Shown: one piece after another, positions 1-13,041 of the stretch
Layout: each line of letters begins with the position of its first letter
How positions within the stretch are numbered: position 1 is the stretch's first letter
Origin: Tillus elongatus
Taxonomy: Eukaryota; Arthropoda; Insecta; Coleoptera; Cleridae
Length of the DNA stretch: 64,000 bases
NCBI GenBank assembly: GCA_964006375.1
Contig: OZ023266.1
Location: forward strand, 158,413,292 to 158,477,291
Direction: 5' to 3'
The notes under the pieces: model-generated
The model's input: only the letters and a program-made list of their open reading frames with translations
Database searches by the model: none
What the model was told of the DNA's origin: nothing
Translations under genes and position numbers: made by a program

Positions 1-384
1 ACAACAAATTTTGGAGTTTTCCTCAAAACGACAAACTCGCAATTTTAAACGTCAAAATTGGCAATGTTTAGGCAAAGAACTTGAAACAAATACCGATTGT
101 GAAAAGAAAATGTTGCAAGAAGAGTAATCTGCAAACCCTTTAGTTTCATATTCAACCGTCATTGCCCTTCATTTTACTAAAATATTTACAAAATATTCAT
201 TTCAAATAGACTCTTTCTTTGATACTTTGGCTGTCAGTTTAGTTAAGTTGATGCTTTTTTGGACATTTATTTGTAGGTTTAGTGAAGTTTATGGTTTATA
301 TTTTTTTAGCTAATTTCCGTGGAACAAATTCGTTAATGCATTTTTGCATTTTTTATCGAAATATGATGCGTTTATAAGAAAAAA
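1..384 (+). repeat. TA-core family fragment (internal part)
   Basis: Non-coding. It matches the interior of full TA-core copies elsewhere, for example the stretch after the TA tract near 33470-33960. It is cut by the window edge on the left and by the next copy on the right. Reading frames here are not conserved between copies, so none is called. Confidence 0.7.
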
Positions 385-1767
<1,383 letters not shown>

Positions 1768-3345
1768 TCTGGACGCAGTAAGTGCGTTTTGGTAGCGAAT
1801 TTTCGATAAATTTGCAGTTTAGCTCCGGAACGCTTTTCAAAAAACTGTTTTCAGAAACCTGCCTAGGGCCCACCCTGGATCCACAAACCCCAAGAAAAAT
1901 TTCTTGTTCACACCCCCAAGGTAGCTACGGGACCAGGAGTGAGTAGGGGTGTATAATTTTTTTCGCTAATTTTCGTAGAACAAATTCGTTAATGCATTTT
2001 TGCATTTTTTTTATCGAAATATGATGCGTTTGTAAAAAAAAGATCTGGACGCAGTAAGTGCGTTTTGGTAGCGAATATTCGGTAAATGTGCAGTTTAGCT
2101 CCCGAACGCTTTTCAAAAAAATGTTTTCAGAAACTTGCCCAGACCCCCCACCTCCGATGCACAAACCCCAAGACAAATTTCTTGTTCACACCCCCTAAGG
2201 AAGTTACGGGACCAGGAGTGAATAGAGGTGCTGGGCGGGGTAGGTAGTAAAAAGGAAATATGAGCAGAAAATGCGAATAAAACGGGCTTGAAAGTTGTCT
2301 TTTCCACATCTTGAAGCCATATCCCCCTTAAACCCTGCCTACCCCGCACAGCACCCCTATTCCCCCAGGTGCCGTAACTTCCTTGGCGGGTATGAACAAG
2401 AAATTTTTCTTGTGGTTTATGCAACGAGGGTGGTTGTATGCACGCGAGGGGGGAAGGAAAATCCCGACGACGAAGCAGCCCCCCCCCAACCCCACCACAA
2501 GTCGAAGCGGGGGGGGGGTCATGCTTCGTCGTAGGCATTTTCCTTCCCCCCTCGTGTGCATACAACCACCCTCGTTACATAAACCACAAGAAAAACTTCT
2601 TGTTCATACCCCCAAGGAAGTTACGTGACCTGGGTGCGAATAGGGGTGCTGTGCGGGGTAGGCGGGGTTTAATGGGGATATGGCTTCAAATAGACAGCTC
2701 TTAAGCAGTTTTCTTCGCTTTTTCTGTTCATATTTCCTTTTTACTACCTACCCCGCCCAGCACCCCTATTCACTCCCAGTCGCGTAACTTCCTTGGGGGG
2801 TGTGAACCAGAAATTTTTCTTGTGGTTTGTGCATCCAGGTGGGGTCCTAGTAATAATTCTGAAAACAATTTTTTGAAAAGAGTTCGGGAGCCAATCTGCA
2901 AATTTACCGAACTTTTATTAAATCCTTCAAATTTCAATAACTCAATTTGCTATTAACGTAAGCTTTGTTGGTTAGAAAACCAACATTTAAGTTTATTTTC
3001 GGAAAATTGTTGTATATTTTCACACCATAAGTAATTTTGATAAAATATAGTACATTGTTTCTACTACATAGGCCATACATAATTAATTTGATGCCTGCTC
3101 GCATTTGCTATTAAAGACATTTTTATGGAAATTCACTTCCATAACACATTTTCTGCATCCAGACTTTTGAAAAATGTATTTTCAAACAATAAATTTATTT
3201 CGATGTAATATTATACATTGTTTCTACTATATAAGCAACCAAGTTTGATGCCTGCTTTCATAAAAGAAAGACATTTGCTATAAAAAATATTTTAAAGAAA
3301 GTTCGCTACCATAACGCACTTGCTGCGCCCAGGGATTTTTTGATT
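1768..3345 (-). repeat. TA-core mosaic interrupted by foldback DNA
   Basis: TA-core end motifs (CTGGACGCAGTAAGTGCG) begin at 1769 and again at 2043. The second is broken at its GCGAATTTT motif by the foldback at 2076-2914, after which the TA-core sequence resumes. The region closes near 3345 with an inverted end (CGCACTTGCTGCGCCCAG). A partial foldback arm also sits at about 1800-1945. It is non-coding. Confidence 0.6.
2076..2914. repeat. Foldback palindrome with ~410-bp arms
   Basis: The left arm (about 2076-2485) is repeated in reverse complement in the right arm (about 2515-2914), around a loop of C and G runs near 2482-2518. Matching landmarks include GGTGCTGGGCGGGGTAGGTA, AAGGAAATATGA and GAGGGTGGTTGTATGCA, each seen once per arm in opposite orientation. 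Long frames here exist only because the DNA is GC-rich and symmetric. A half copy lies at 44405-44885, so this is a repeat family and not a one-off rearrangement. It resembles foldback (FB) transposons. Confidence 0.7.
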
Positions 3346-3420
3346 TTATTACGTGACAAGCTACATCATATCACTTCTATTTCGAAGTTATCTGCAATGT
3401 TATACATGGTGCGTAAATAG

Positions 3421-4458
3421 CTGGGGCGGCTCCTCAATAAGTGCGCTTGTGCGCGCACACTGCCGCCTGCCGGGGAAAAATAATATTTTTGCTATGCTAT
3501 ATTTTAATAAATTTTTATTTTTTACCTCCTGCATTCTACAAACACAAACAAAATTAGTATATCGAGGATCGCAGAGTCGGCAGCCATTATTACAGAATCA
3601 GAAGAAGCATAGTGTGTTAATGGTTGCCGACGTTATATACATCCATAAACACTTCGGTGTGTATTATTCGGCGCTCTAACTAAATGGGAAACTTCAATGC
3701 GCAATGATCGACTATCTTCGTCAAAAACGACCGAATAAGCAATCCCATTGTGCAATTTGAAATTCCACACTTGCAGCACAGCATAATAAGACCCAGCACT
3801 GGATCTTGTAGAGCGGCCCTTTGATGTTGTGAGGATATAATATTTGACCTTGCCCACATCGCTCCAGCTTAACGAACCAGGGTGGGACTCGGCATACAGT
3901 TATGCTGTTCTCGAATCACAGGCGTAATCGCTCATTTTATCGCCAGGATCGTATTATCTTTCTTAAAGCAATGTTATTATTGATTTCTATACAGCAAAAT
4001 ATCACGTAATTGAAACAACGATAATTAAATATAGTCTAAAATAGTGTTAGTAGAAGGAATATAACTTAATGCGCTAGCAATCTTGGAAATAAATAGGGAT
4101 TTTGTATTTGAAATACTGAACTTTGATGAAAGAGTTTTGAAACAGTTTGTGGCTATCAAAAATATACGTATGGATTTTTCGTTTAAGGAATAAGTATAGG
4201 TCTGTTATGTTATAACTTATAAACTAAAGTGAATGCTGAGTGTAGACAGAATTGTGATTTGTGTTAGTAATTATCAAAGGAAAGGACTCTTTAACTACTA
4301 TAACCTATAACTAACTAGAGAAAAACTTGGTAAGTAGTTAACAATTATTAAGTTTTGTAAGTAGGTTTTTTTATAATACATTTTCGGGGAAAAAAGAGGC
4401 GAGCCCTTCATTTTTTTTCTTGCGCACCCCCAATGCATTAAGGCACGAGCCGCTACTG
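3421..4458. mobile_element. hAT-type DNA element with 8-bp TSD
   Basis: The ends are CTGGGGCGGCTC on the left and, in reverse complement, CAGTAGCGGCTC on the right (9 of 12 match). They are flanked by a perfect 8-bp direct repeat GTAAATAG at 3413-3420 and 4459-4466. Eight-base duplications and CAG..GGCGGCTC termini are the hAT signature. At 1038 bp with no hAT transposase motifs, it is non-autonomous. It carries an unexplained frame on the minus strand (3633-3900). About 3905-4440 shows nothing else recognisable. Confidence 0.85.
3633..3900 (-). other. Unrecognised coding-like fragment inside the hAT element
   Basis: An open frame of about 74 codons from the first Met (3857) has balanced amino-acid use, with a YYILTTSKGRSTRSSAGSYY stretch, unlike the AT-rich noise around it. 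It is not a hAT transposase by any motif I know. The part before about 3678 reads smoothly, then the frame ends near a TTTAG. It could be a captured host exon, a degenerate transposase piece or chance. I do not recognise the protein. Confidence 0.3.
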
Positions 4459-4564
4459 GTAAATAGTATTGCACCAAATGAGAATTTGTAGAAACGGCTT
4501 AACATTTAGATTTGACATTTGGTGGGGGTAAAATTATCTGGTTTTTTGGTGTTTTCTGTTTTTT

Positions 4565-5345
4565 TATATGTCAACAACACACCACGAGGGCTTACAGCCC
4601 AAATACTATCGTACCGTGGGTGTCGACAAGGAGGAAAGAGGCAACTTGTTAATTATGGACTTGAAGGTTTGGAGGAGAAGGAAAAACATGTGCCGGCAAG
4701 GAATTCCACAACTTGGAAGTCCTCGAGACAAAAGAGCGGGCATAACAAGATGTTCTATGTCTGGTGACCTGGACAGTAAAAGGGTGCATTCGCTCTGTTC
4801 CCCTGGTAGATCTGTTGGGGGCAGCAGGTGAAGGAACTATGGAAGAAAGCTCCTCTGAGCAGTGCCCGTGCAGATATCTATAAAAGAAAGAGAGAGAGAG
4901 AGAGAGAGAGATCGCCAACGGCACGTTGGTGAGCAAGGGATGGGAGCCTTTGGGTAAGGGTAGGGTCACCGATGAGTCATATAGCTCTCTTCTGAATGGA
5001 GTCCAGGATAGCGAGTTTAGAAGCGGCACCCCAGATGTGGGAGCAGTATTCGAGGTTTGGTCTTATTTGTGAAGTATATAAGTTATAGAGATTAGCTGGT
5101 GAAAAGTATTTGCGAGCCCGGAAGTGGAAACCTAATTTCTTAGCAGCCGCTTCTGCAATTGATGTGACATGTTGGTGCCAACTGAGATTTCGATCCACAG
5201 AAATGCCAACAAGTGAAAAGGACTCATTACTTTGAATAACTTGGTTGTTCATTGTGATTGGTCTAGGGCTGGTGTATCTCTTATGAGAAAGAAGGCAAGA
5301 CTGAGATTTGGTGGGGTTGAATTGTACAAGATTTCTACTTCCCCA
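4565..5345 (-). pseudogene. LINE ORF2 3' end (reverse transcriptase C-terminal part), broken
   Basis: Conceptual translation gives the conserved tail of a jockey/CR1-like non-LTR retrotransposon polymerase: LVGISVDRNLSWHQHV, RPNLEYCSHIWGAA, LDSIQKRAI, then RYLHGHCSEELSS and SKLWNSLPAHVFP. A TGA follows KRAI where Arg is expected. The codons for DLSLFYR have expanded into a CT/GA microsatellite (4888-4910) that shifts the frame. The 3' untranslated part runs to about 4565. The endonuclease half of what may be the same element lies at 7425-8790 on the same strand, separated by other insertions. Confidence 0.85.
4888..4910. repeat. (GA)n microsatellite inside LINE codons
   Basis: An uninterrupted GA run. 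On the minus strand it is CTCTCT within the conserved Asp-Leu-Ser-Leu-Phe-Tyr codons of the LINE polymerase, so it appears to have grown from a short coding seed. Confidence 0.85.
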
Positions 5346-6181
<836 letters not shown>

Positions 6182-6229
6182 GGTTTCTTTTTTATTCTTT
6201 TTTATGGGTTAAATCTTATTGTGGTATTA

Positions 6230-6735
6230 TCGGCAACTAGATCGCTGACAAATGAGTAAAGGAATCAATCGAACGCGGAGAGTTGCTTGGATATAGTTGT
6301 CCTGCTCAGGACCTTATCCACGTGGGAAAACATATTGCTATAAAAAATTGGTCACAAGTTTATAGTCAAAGTGACAAAGGTCCCCATGGTTCCAGGACTG
6401 CTACTATAATAGATATTTTGTAAGTATGATATGTAGGTTACACTTCAATCACGGCCTTTTCCCTCAATCTGTTCAAGCTAAGTATAAAAGCCAGCCCAGA
6501 CTGTGAATGCGGAGATTACCGAAATTTAGACCATATTATATTATTAACATGCAAACTGTATTTTGCTAATATCTTGGATGAGGTTACTGGCCAGCCCATT
6601 CAGACAAGTTTTTCAAAAAAGCTGGTATTTCGAAACATAACAAAGCTAGTTTGATGAAAGTTGGTAGACATATGGCCCTGATAGAGATTTTACTCCTGCC
6701 AAAATTGAAGTTCCAGGCTTGGCAGAAAATCTAGT
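6230..6735 (+). pseudogene. LINE ORF2 C-terminal remnant (RNase H tail and CCHC motif)
   Basis: Plus-strand translation gives ERGELLGYSCPAQDLIHVGK, DKGPHGSRTATIIDIL, a shifted frame, then SIKASPDCECGDYRNLDHI followed by ILLTCKLY. The Cys-x-Cys-x8-His-x5-Cys spacing and its HGLFP context match the C-terminal end of I/R1/Loa-type LINE polymerases. Stops and at least two frame changes make it dead. The upstream polymerase is missing; the left edge abuts the TA tract and a short AT spacer. Confidence 0.6.
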
Positions 6736-7424
6736 TATAAATTTTAAGTATTTAATCTACCATAACGAACTTGATGCGTCCCGAATTTGTATCATGTCTA
6801 GTTTTCCTCCTCACACCTTATAACACTTTATACGTATGACTTGATGAACCTCTTCCTCAGGTCTAAGCCGGAATGTTAAGGTTACATATGTTATTAAAAT
6901 ATTCAGTAAACTGAATCACCTTGTATAGCCTAATTAGACTATTTGTCGTTCAACTGATATTGATTACGTTCATTTGTTAACACGATAATTAAGTTTCAGA
7001 ACTCATGCGTTAATTATTTTGTTATCTCAGTGAGCGTTCATTATGCTTTTGAAAAAACGAAGCCATGCATTATGTAACATGTCCAACTCAACACAAAAAT
7101 ACTCGATAAGTGAGTGATACGTCATGCCATCTTGTTTTGTAGCATTGTTAACAGCCGCATGAATATATTTATAAATTCATCGTTTTTTTGTGTCTTGCTT
7201 TTCACCGTCAGCAACAACGAACCCGCGTTGAATGTTTATCATTCTAATGTTATTCGAAACAGAAACGTCGGTTACAGGAAATCGATCTACATTACAAATG
7301 TAAATAATCCTTATCGATAGAATATCATACGTCACCAAAAAAATCAGACAATAAAACAAAACTCACCTGAATCCTTAAAACAATGAATTAAATAAACATC
7401 TTTTAGCGAATTTTCGTTAAGCAA
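6736..7424. other. No gene recognised
   Basis: AT-rich DNA with a worn TA-core end at about 6764-6795 (ATAACGAACTTGATGCGTCC). Nothing else could be assigned. Short frames at 7114-7359 lie on both strands and look like noise. Confidence 0.5.
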
Positions 7425-8790
7425 TTATGCGGACATATCGGTTTCTTGCGTCGTTAAATGCTTGACGGTTTTGTTGACTGGGATTGTGTAGAAGCGTTTT
7501 GTGAGCTTTGACCTTTTCAAGTCTGACCTTGTCACAGGATTTAAAGAACCAGGGCTTTTGAATGGCTGAGAGGTTTTCTGTGTACGCGAAATAAATAAAT
7601 CCATGCCAGCTTGGATAATTTCGGTGACGCTTTGTGAGATATCAGAGGGGTCAAAATAAGAGAAGCAGACAGACACCCATGGAAATGAGGAAAAGTAATC
7701 CCGCATTTTGTCCCAGTTCGCGGAGTTGTAGTGCCAAACGATACGTGGGTGTCAAGACTGTATAACCTCGGGTTGTATTGCGCAGGAAGCAGTGACCATG
7801 CCGTGGTCTGAGCGACCAAGAGGGGCGGTAACTGATTTCTTATAGCATTCGGGTTTTGTAGTAAGAAGGAGATCCGAAGAATTTGAGCTGTGTGTTTGGA
7901 TGCGAGGAAAGTAAGTAGGTTGCTGAACCATATTGGATAAAGAATTGCTGACTGAAAAGGCCTCCGCTGCTCTCCCTTGTGGATCGGTTTTTTGAAGATC
8001 CTAGCTATTCCTTATTATGGACATTGAAGTTACCAAGAATAGTGACCTCGGAGGAAGGATATTCAGAAATCAGATGGTCGGTTTTTTCAGAAAGGTAGTC
8101 AAAGAGCTGAACTAAAGTGTCAAAAGATAACCGGTAAATGCAACAGATGAATTTAGTTGCAGCCCTGAGAGAGAGTTTTATCCATAATGTGTCTTTTCTT
8201 CCAGCTTCTAAATTGGGGAGTCTGGTGCAGGGTAGATTACTACGGACGTATGCGCACACGCCTCTATGCGATCTTAAGGAAGTAAGGAGCTCATACCCCG
8301 GAAAATTAAGGTGGTTAGTGGCTGTCTTGGCACTGATTTGGGTTTCGGTGAGGAAGAGGAGTTGGGGCCTATTAGCCTAGCGGAAATGGTGGACGGAGTT
8401 CAGGTTAGAATTTAGGCCACATATATTCGAGAAGGATATGTTAAATGTTGATGCTGGTGCCCCCTGTACACCCCTCTCCCGGAGATCCGAATGGGGGGTA
8501 TTTTACCTCCGGAATCTTTTGTAGAAGCAGGAGCCATCATCATTTTTGCTTACAAGGGAAACCGACTCATACACCAGAACCGGAAACGACCGTTGGGACT
8601 TCACCGGCCCTTGCTGTACGGGGTGGTACCACCTCGGGCGTGAAAAAATCCTTTACTATCACGTAAAGGAAAATTTCACTACCACCTGCTTGACTTTGAT
8701 TAGTCGCCTCGTACGACAGGCAGGAGTTACCATGGGCCTATTCTTTTAGTTAGTCCCCGAACCACAGGGGATTGGTACCACGTAGCACAA
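7425..8790 (-). pseudogene. LINE 5' region and APE-type endonuclease, broken
   Basis: Read on the minus strand: a GC-richer probable 5' leader (about 8790-8475), then an apurinic-type endonuclease domain with NISFSNICGLNSNLNSVHHF, RPQLLFLTETQ, GVCAYVRSNLPCTRLPNLE, WIKLSLRAATKFICCIYR and VTILGNFNVHNKE (catalytic GDFN present as GNFN). The linker follows (RDYFSSFPWVSVCF). There is a TAG after VHHFR, and frame changes at about 8000 and 7700. The missing polymerase may be represented at 4565-5345. The family is jockey/CR1-like. Confidence 0.8.
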
Positions 8791-8827
8791 AGGGTTTGGA
8801 AAGTATTTTTAAGAAAGCCGATTTACG

Positions 8828-9090
8828 TTGACTTTTTCGACGAAAAGTAATTTAAAACATCTCGCACATTTACGATATGGTACGGTAGACAAATCATGTG
8901 TGGCACAACATATATGGGATAATAATCACCACATTGACAAGGAAAATTTGAAATTTGTCAAAAATGTTAGACATCAAATTATGCTTGATGCTTTTGAAAG
9001 CGTTTATATATCAAGGTCGATAAAGAACAAAACGTCATTGAATCGCGGGGGACCTTTAATTTCAAGCCCTTTATTTTCACTTTGCATTTG
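8828..9090 (+). pseudogene. Penelope-like GIY-YIG endonuclease C-terminal fragment
   Basis: The frame reads HLAHLRYGTVDKSCVAQHIW, then NHHIDKENLKFVKNV and DAFESVYIS, ending shortly after. This is the conserved C-terminal part of the PLE endonuclease (R-H-E-H...E region). The GIY-YIG motif itself and the reverse transcriptase are missing, so it is 5'-truncated. Sequence differs clearly from the PLEs at 27-29 kb and 35-36 kb, implying a third PLE family. Confidence 0.7.
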
Positions 9091-9669
9091 ACCAGCTAAA
9101 CACTCCTAATTTGTCTGGCAGAATAATAAATTTTTGTCAATAACTCGGTCGGTCTATACAGATACTAGGCTCTACGTTTAGTTCTAGACTTAGACATCCC
9201 ATTTAGTTTTCTTTGTATCTAAGAAGTCAGTATAAATACTTGTTTACGTAGATTAAGAAATCAATATAAATACTTGTTTTGTGTAGAATTTTAGCTGGAA
9301 TATTTATCCTTTGTTAAAGTTACCATTTGGTCTGACGACCGCAGTCATGAAAGAAGACAACACAACACACACAACAAGTTACCATTGTGAGGGAAACAGT
9401 CGTTTTGTTTAAAAAATAAAGATGGGCGGTTGTTGTTGGACTGTTCGCCAGATGTGCTTGTCGGAGCTCGTCACGGGCTCCAATATTCACATAGTGACAT
9501 TTTTAGATAAAAAAGAATGTGAACTTCCTTAAATATCTCGGTACATTTCATTTTAAGCCCATTATCCTTAAATTAGATAAAAGCTCATAAATTTTCGAAT
9601 GTCATTTACCGTCCTAATTTGATCTGCGGTTACACCACTCAAGCCGAGCAGCACGATGTCGAGCGGAAG
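9091..9669. other. No gene recognised; probable PLE 3' flank
   Basis: Directly downstream of the PLE endonuclease fragment. The stretch at about 9331-9360 (GTCTGACGACCGCAGTCATG) looks like material that often follows PLE genes, but I could not fold a convincing ribozyme from it. The rest (9420-9669) is unassigned. Confidence 0.4.
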
Positions 9670-10005
9670 AGATAAAAATGGTCTATACCAACGAAACCCA
9701 AAAGCATGTATCGTTGTATTAGAAACTCTTTGTTGTACAGCTCCCAACCAAGCATTTACAAAGAACCGTGTTGTAGAAAGTCTGCCTTTTAAAGCCACAA
9801 TCCTCAAATAACGATCTTCCCTTGCTGAAGTTGCTCGAGGTCGTCCGGATCCATGACGACGGTTATGGATTCCTTCTTCAGACCACCTGGACCAACATTG
9901 TAACACTGTTGACACACTGCGTCCTATGCGTTCGGAAATGCGTCTGATTGAGAAACTGGTTTCCCACATACCAACGATGTGCCCCTTTTCGAAATCACTT
10001 AAATA
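9670..10005 (-). pseudogene. Tc1-family transposase N-terminal fragment
   Basis: The minus-strand frame contains LSDFEKGHIVGMWE, SIRRISERIGRSVSTVLQCW and RHGSGRPRATSAREDRYLR, which are the two helix-turn-helix DNA-binding modules and the GRPR linker of Tc1 transposases. It continues to RPFLSLPL and then leaves the family, so the DDE catalytic domain is gone. The open frame extends beyond both edges by chance (9568-10083). No inverted repeats were found nearby. Confidence 0.85.
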
Positions 10006-10083
10006 AGTGTAATTGTCCGTAAACGGGCCTAGACATCTGGTCTCAATAAATAGAGCACAAGTTGCTAAGAAATATTGCTTCAA

Positions 10084-10984
10084 ACTGAAGGCAACGCGAT
10101 TTTAAAGAGACAAAGCAAGCTGTTGCTTATATTTTCTCTCTTGTTTTATACCAAGACAAATTTATATATCGCCATGTAATATATTTTGAGATGGTGAATA
10201 AAACGACTTTTGATAAACCATTCTGTCACCATGGGATCTACTACGTACATTCATGTGGCAGTTAACAAAGAGGCAGAATAAGACGATTATAAGAGTGCGT
10301 TACATAAAACAGAACTCTCATTTAGTGAGAACATCAAAGACGTCAGAGAATGAAACAAATTGTGAATTTCATTTATCGCGCTTTCTCAGGGATCGTAGTA
10401 GGCGTCAGTCGGCTGATCTCTCTGAACAAATTTTGATGTTGTCGGTTGGCTTTGTCCGAAAATGAAACGGGAAAATAACATTACGACTTGTACACTGTAG
10501 ACAAATTGTAATCTTTACGACTTAGAAGATTCTATGCGTGTACATCTGGAATATAATTTAGGGAAGCAGGCGTAATTCTCCTTCGTTTTGCCGGCATTAC
10601 GAGAACATTTCTGAAATTATTTTTCATTTTGTGTACGATAAATAATTCCATAACGTCGTATATGAGATTGGGCTGGAAACCCCCCTTAGTTACTCTTATT
10701 AGAATTAATATTCATTACGTTGGTTCAGAAATACACGAGCTTTGTAAATAGGGTTTCTTTATTTGGGAATGTTCCTTGTTTTGAGGAAAATTTGTAATTT
10801 AATTATCTTTTAGAATCAGCACATTTCGTTTTTTCTGGAGATGGAGAAGACTATGTAATGTAAGAGTTTCTTTTTCATGCATCCGAATAATTTTAAAAAG
10901 CTACAATCATTGTAAATTAAATTATTAACTTGGCGCAGTCTGTTAGGAAATTTTTACACGATGGGGTATGTGTAATTACACACT
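10084..10984. other. No gene recognised; errantivirus target region
   Basis: AT-rich DNA without a long frame or recognised repeat. It is the left flank into which the errantivirus inserted, and it continues after 18413. Confidence 0.5.
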
Positions 10985-10988
10985 CGCG
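10985..10988. repeat. Errantivirus target duplication CGCG (left)
   Basis: It pairs with CGCG at 18410-18413. The LTR boundary then gives LTR ends of AG...TT on the element strand. Confidence 0.8.
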
Positions 10989-11347
10989 AATTAACAACTG
11001 TTGCACATCACTTTACTTTTTAAAAAATATTTATTTGACAACTTAAACTAACATAGTAACAGCTATGAAACTTATAATAGAATGAATGAATTAATTTATA
11101 TTACATCTTATTTATACTAAAACTAGGCCTGGGAAGGTGACGACGGTTGCTGTTCCCATGGCTCTATTCAAGGAATGCAACGTGCTACTCTGCTGATTCC
11201 ACGGTTCCTGCTGAATAATCGGATTGCACTTATGCAAGGAACGTGCTTATCTGCATGTTGACTACGCTGTAATCTGATATGTTGTCCGTGTTAGATGTAA
11301 CGGACATTCGTGAGAAGTGATGGTGTGCATTATGATACTTGTTATCT
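10989..11347 (-). repeat. Errantivirus 3' LTR
   Basis: 359 bp, the same as the 5' LTR at 18051-18409 throughout my reading. An AATAAA signal lies on the minus strand at 11030-11035. The polypurine tract abuts it at 11348. Confidence 0.95.
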
Positions 11348-11356
11348 CCTCCCCCT
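11348..11356 (-). promoter_or_regulatory. Polypurine tract (plus-strand DNA primer)
   Basis: The minus strand reads AGGGGGAGG directly against the 3' LTR, the usual site for second-strand priming. It also marks the LTR boundary. Confidence 0.9.
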
Positions 11357-11357
11357 A

Positions 11358-13041
11358 TTAGGAGACGGAGCCTTGTGGTCCGATGATTCGCAAGGGGATG
11401 TCTGTGGACTTCTGTTCTTCGTGTTTTCTTGAAAGACGACTCCTGAGGCACTTGATTATCAAGACGATGGCGATGAATGCCACGCCGACGTAAATGATAA
11501 TGGTCCAGACGCTCGTATGATACATCGGGAAATGGATGGCGGTTGGAATCTTCTGCTTTTCAGCTTGAAGTTGTGCCTTGATGGTTTCCAGATCATGAAG
11601 CGGTACGTTCTCTAGTTTCAGGTTTGGAAGTTCGACCTGAATTGTATGTGCTGTTTGGGGTAGCTCTGGAACTGGCATATCGAATGTGTGTTGTGTTTCT
11701 GTGGGTCCTGGACCTGGTTTGTATATCCGTCCATTTACCATAAGTAGACATTTGCTTTTGAGGGTGACTATATAAGTTCCTTTAAGTATCTTATTTTCTT
11801 CACGGTCCGGACATTTTAGATTGACTTTGGCATCGTCTGGTGTGATTACTATGTACTGTGAATTTCCATATCTTGCAACAGATGTTTTCGCAATTTTGAC
11901 TGGTTCTTGAACACAGCTTTCTATTGGTTTTCGTAGAGTGATGAGTCGGACTTCACATGGACTATTGTCGTCTACGCTGGTCTTCATATCGTCTTCGCAG
12001 AAGTAAAGTTGATTCTGTAGCTCTTGGCATGGTTGACTTCTGAATGCATATAGCTGCTCGTTGAGGAGAAGGTACTTTGAATGTGGGATAATCATTGAGT
12101 AGGAATTTTGTTGGTTTGGTACAGGTACGGAATACATTTGGTAGAATGTATAGTCTGACTTTTCTATTAATGGAATTTCAATTTGGAAAATAATTTTGTA
12201 ATCGTTCTGAACGCATTTAATTTTGAAACATTTTTCGTAAAGAATTATATCGTTCTGAGTGATCAATCTTGAATCAGAGGATATTATATATTTAACTATT
12301 GTTTCCAGTTCTCTTTTTATAAATTTAGGGTTTAGTATAGATGTGTGATACGTGTCTAATTTAGCAAAAGTTATTGCATTTTCTGTTGTTAGTATTATTG
12401 ATTCTATATTGCTAATTAATATTCCTATCTGAGTAAATAATTCCAGAAGTTGAGAGCGATTGTAAGCCGACAACTGATCAGCGATTAACATTCTTGTCGC
12501 ATACTGAAGTTTATTGATTTTATCTGCTATTTGATTTTGATTATGAACCAGTGATGTTAATGTGTTGTTAAATTCGTTTATGGCGTCGATCGTGAGTGAG
12601 GTTTGTTCTCTCATTAAGTCATGCATTTCGTTCTGATCGTTTGCTAACACGTCCAGCGCTTTATTAATTCTTTCTCCATCCTCCGCGTCTAGATTGCCGG
12701 TGACAAATTTAAAAGCGGATCCTAATCCGTTAATTAGGCCTCTTTTGTGTCTGTCTGTTTGTGGAAAGATTCTAGCAAATGTTTGATCGGTGTTACGTAT
12801 CGTGTAGTTGATGGTTATAAGATAATTATGGTATTCTTTTCTAAATTCCTCATTTAGAGATTTAGTAATGATATCGTAGTGTTCTTTGAGTTTGTTGTAT
12901 TCGTCGTATACTGGTTTCATGTCATGTATATGTATTAAAGTCCACTTGTCATTTTGTGAAAGTGCTGTCCCAAGTTTTCTGGGCAGGAACCCAGGGTTGT
13001 TACGTAATTCTTCTAGTTGCGGCTGGGCTCCGCCAGGCCAC
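11358..13041 (-). CDS. env: Errantivirus envelope glycoprotein (main exon)
   Basis: Encodes a membrane fusion protein of the errantivirus/baculovirus F type. From the first internal Met (12920) it is 520 residues, but the frame is open upstream to 13079 and overlaps the end of pol. A furin-type site RHKR lies about 60 residues after that Met, followed by a Gly-rich hydrophobic fusion-peptide-like segment (GLINGLGSAF). A membrane segment sits at about residues 470-492, then a basic cytoplasmic tail. The frame lacks its own start and signal peptide. A splice acceptor (minus-strand CTTTCAG) ends at 13042, and a matching leader exon is at 17945-17970; phases agree and the total is 570 codons including the stop. 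No inactivating change is seen. Confidence 0.9.

Noticed and set aside
2113..2565. 150-codon minus-strand frame and several overlapping frames
   Set aside because: They lie in the foldback palindrome, occur on both strands by symmetry and show no domain.
9331..9365. Possible hammerhead near CTGACGACCGCAGTCATGAAAG
   Set aside because: It has a CUGACGA-like string and GAAA, but no stem II or stem I could be paired.
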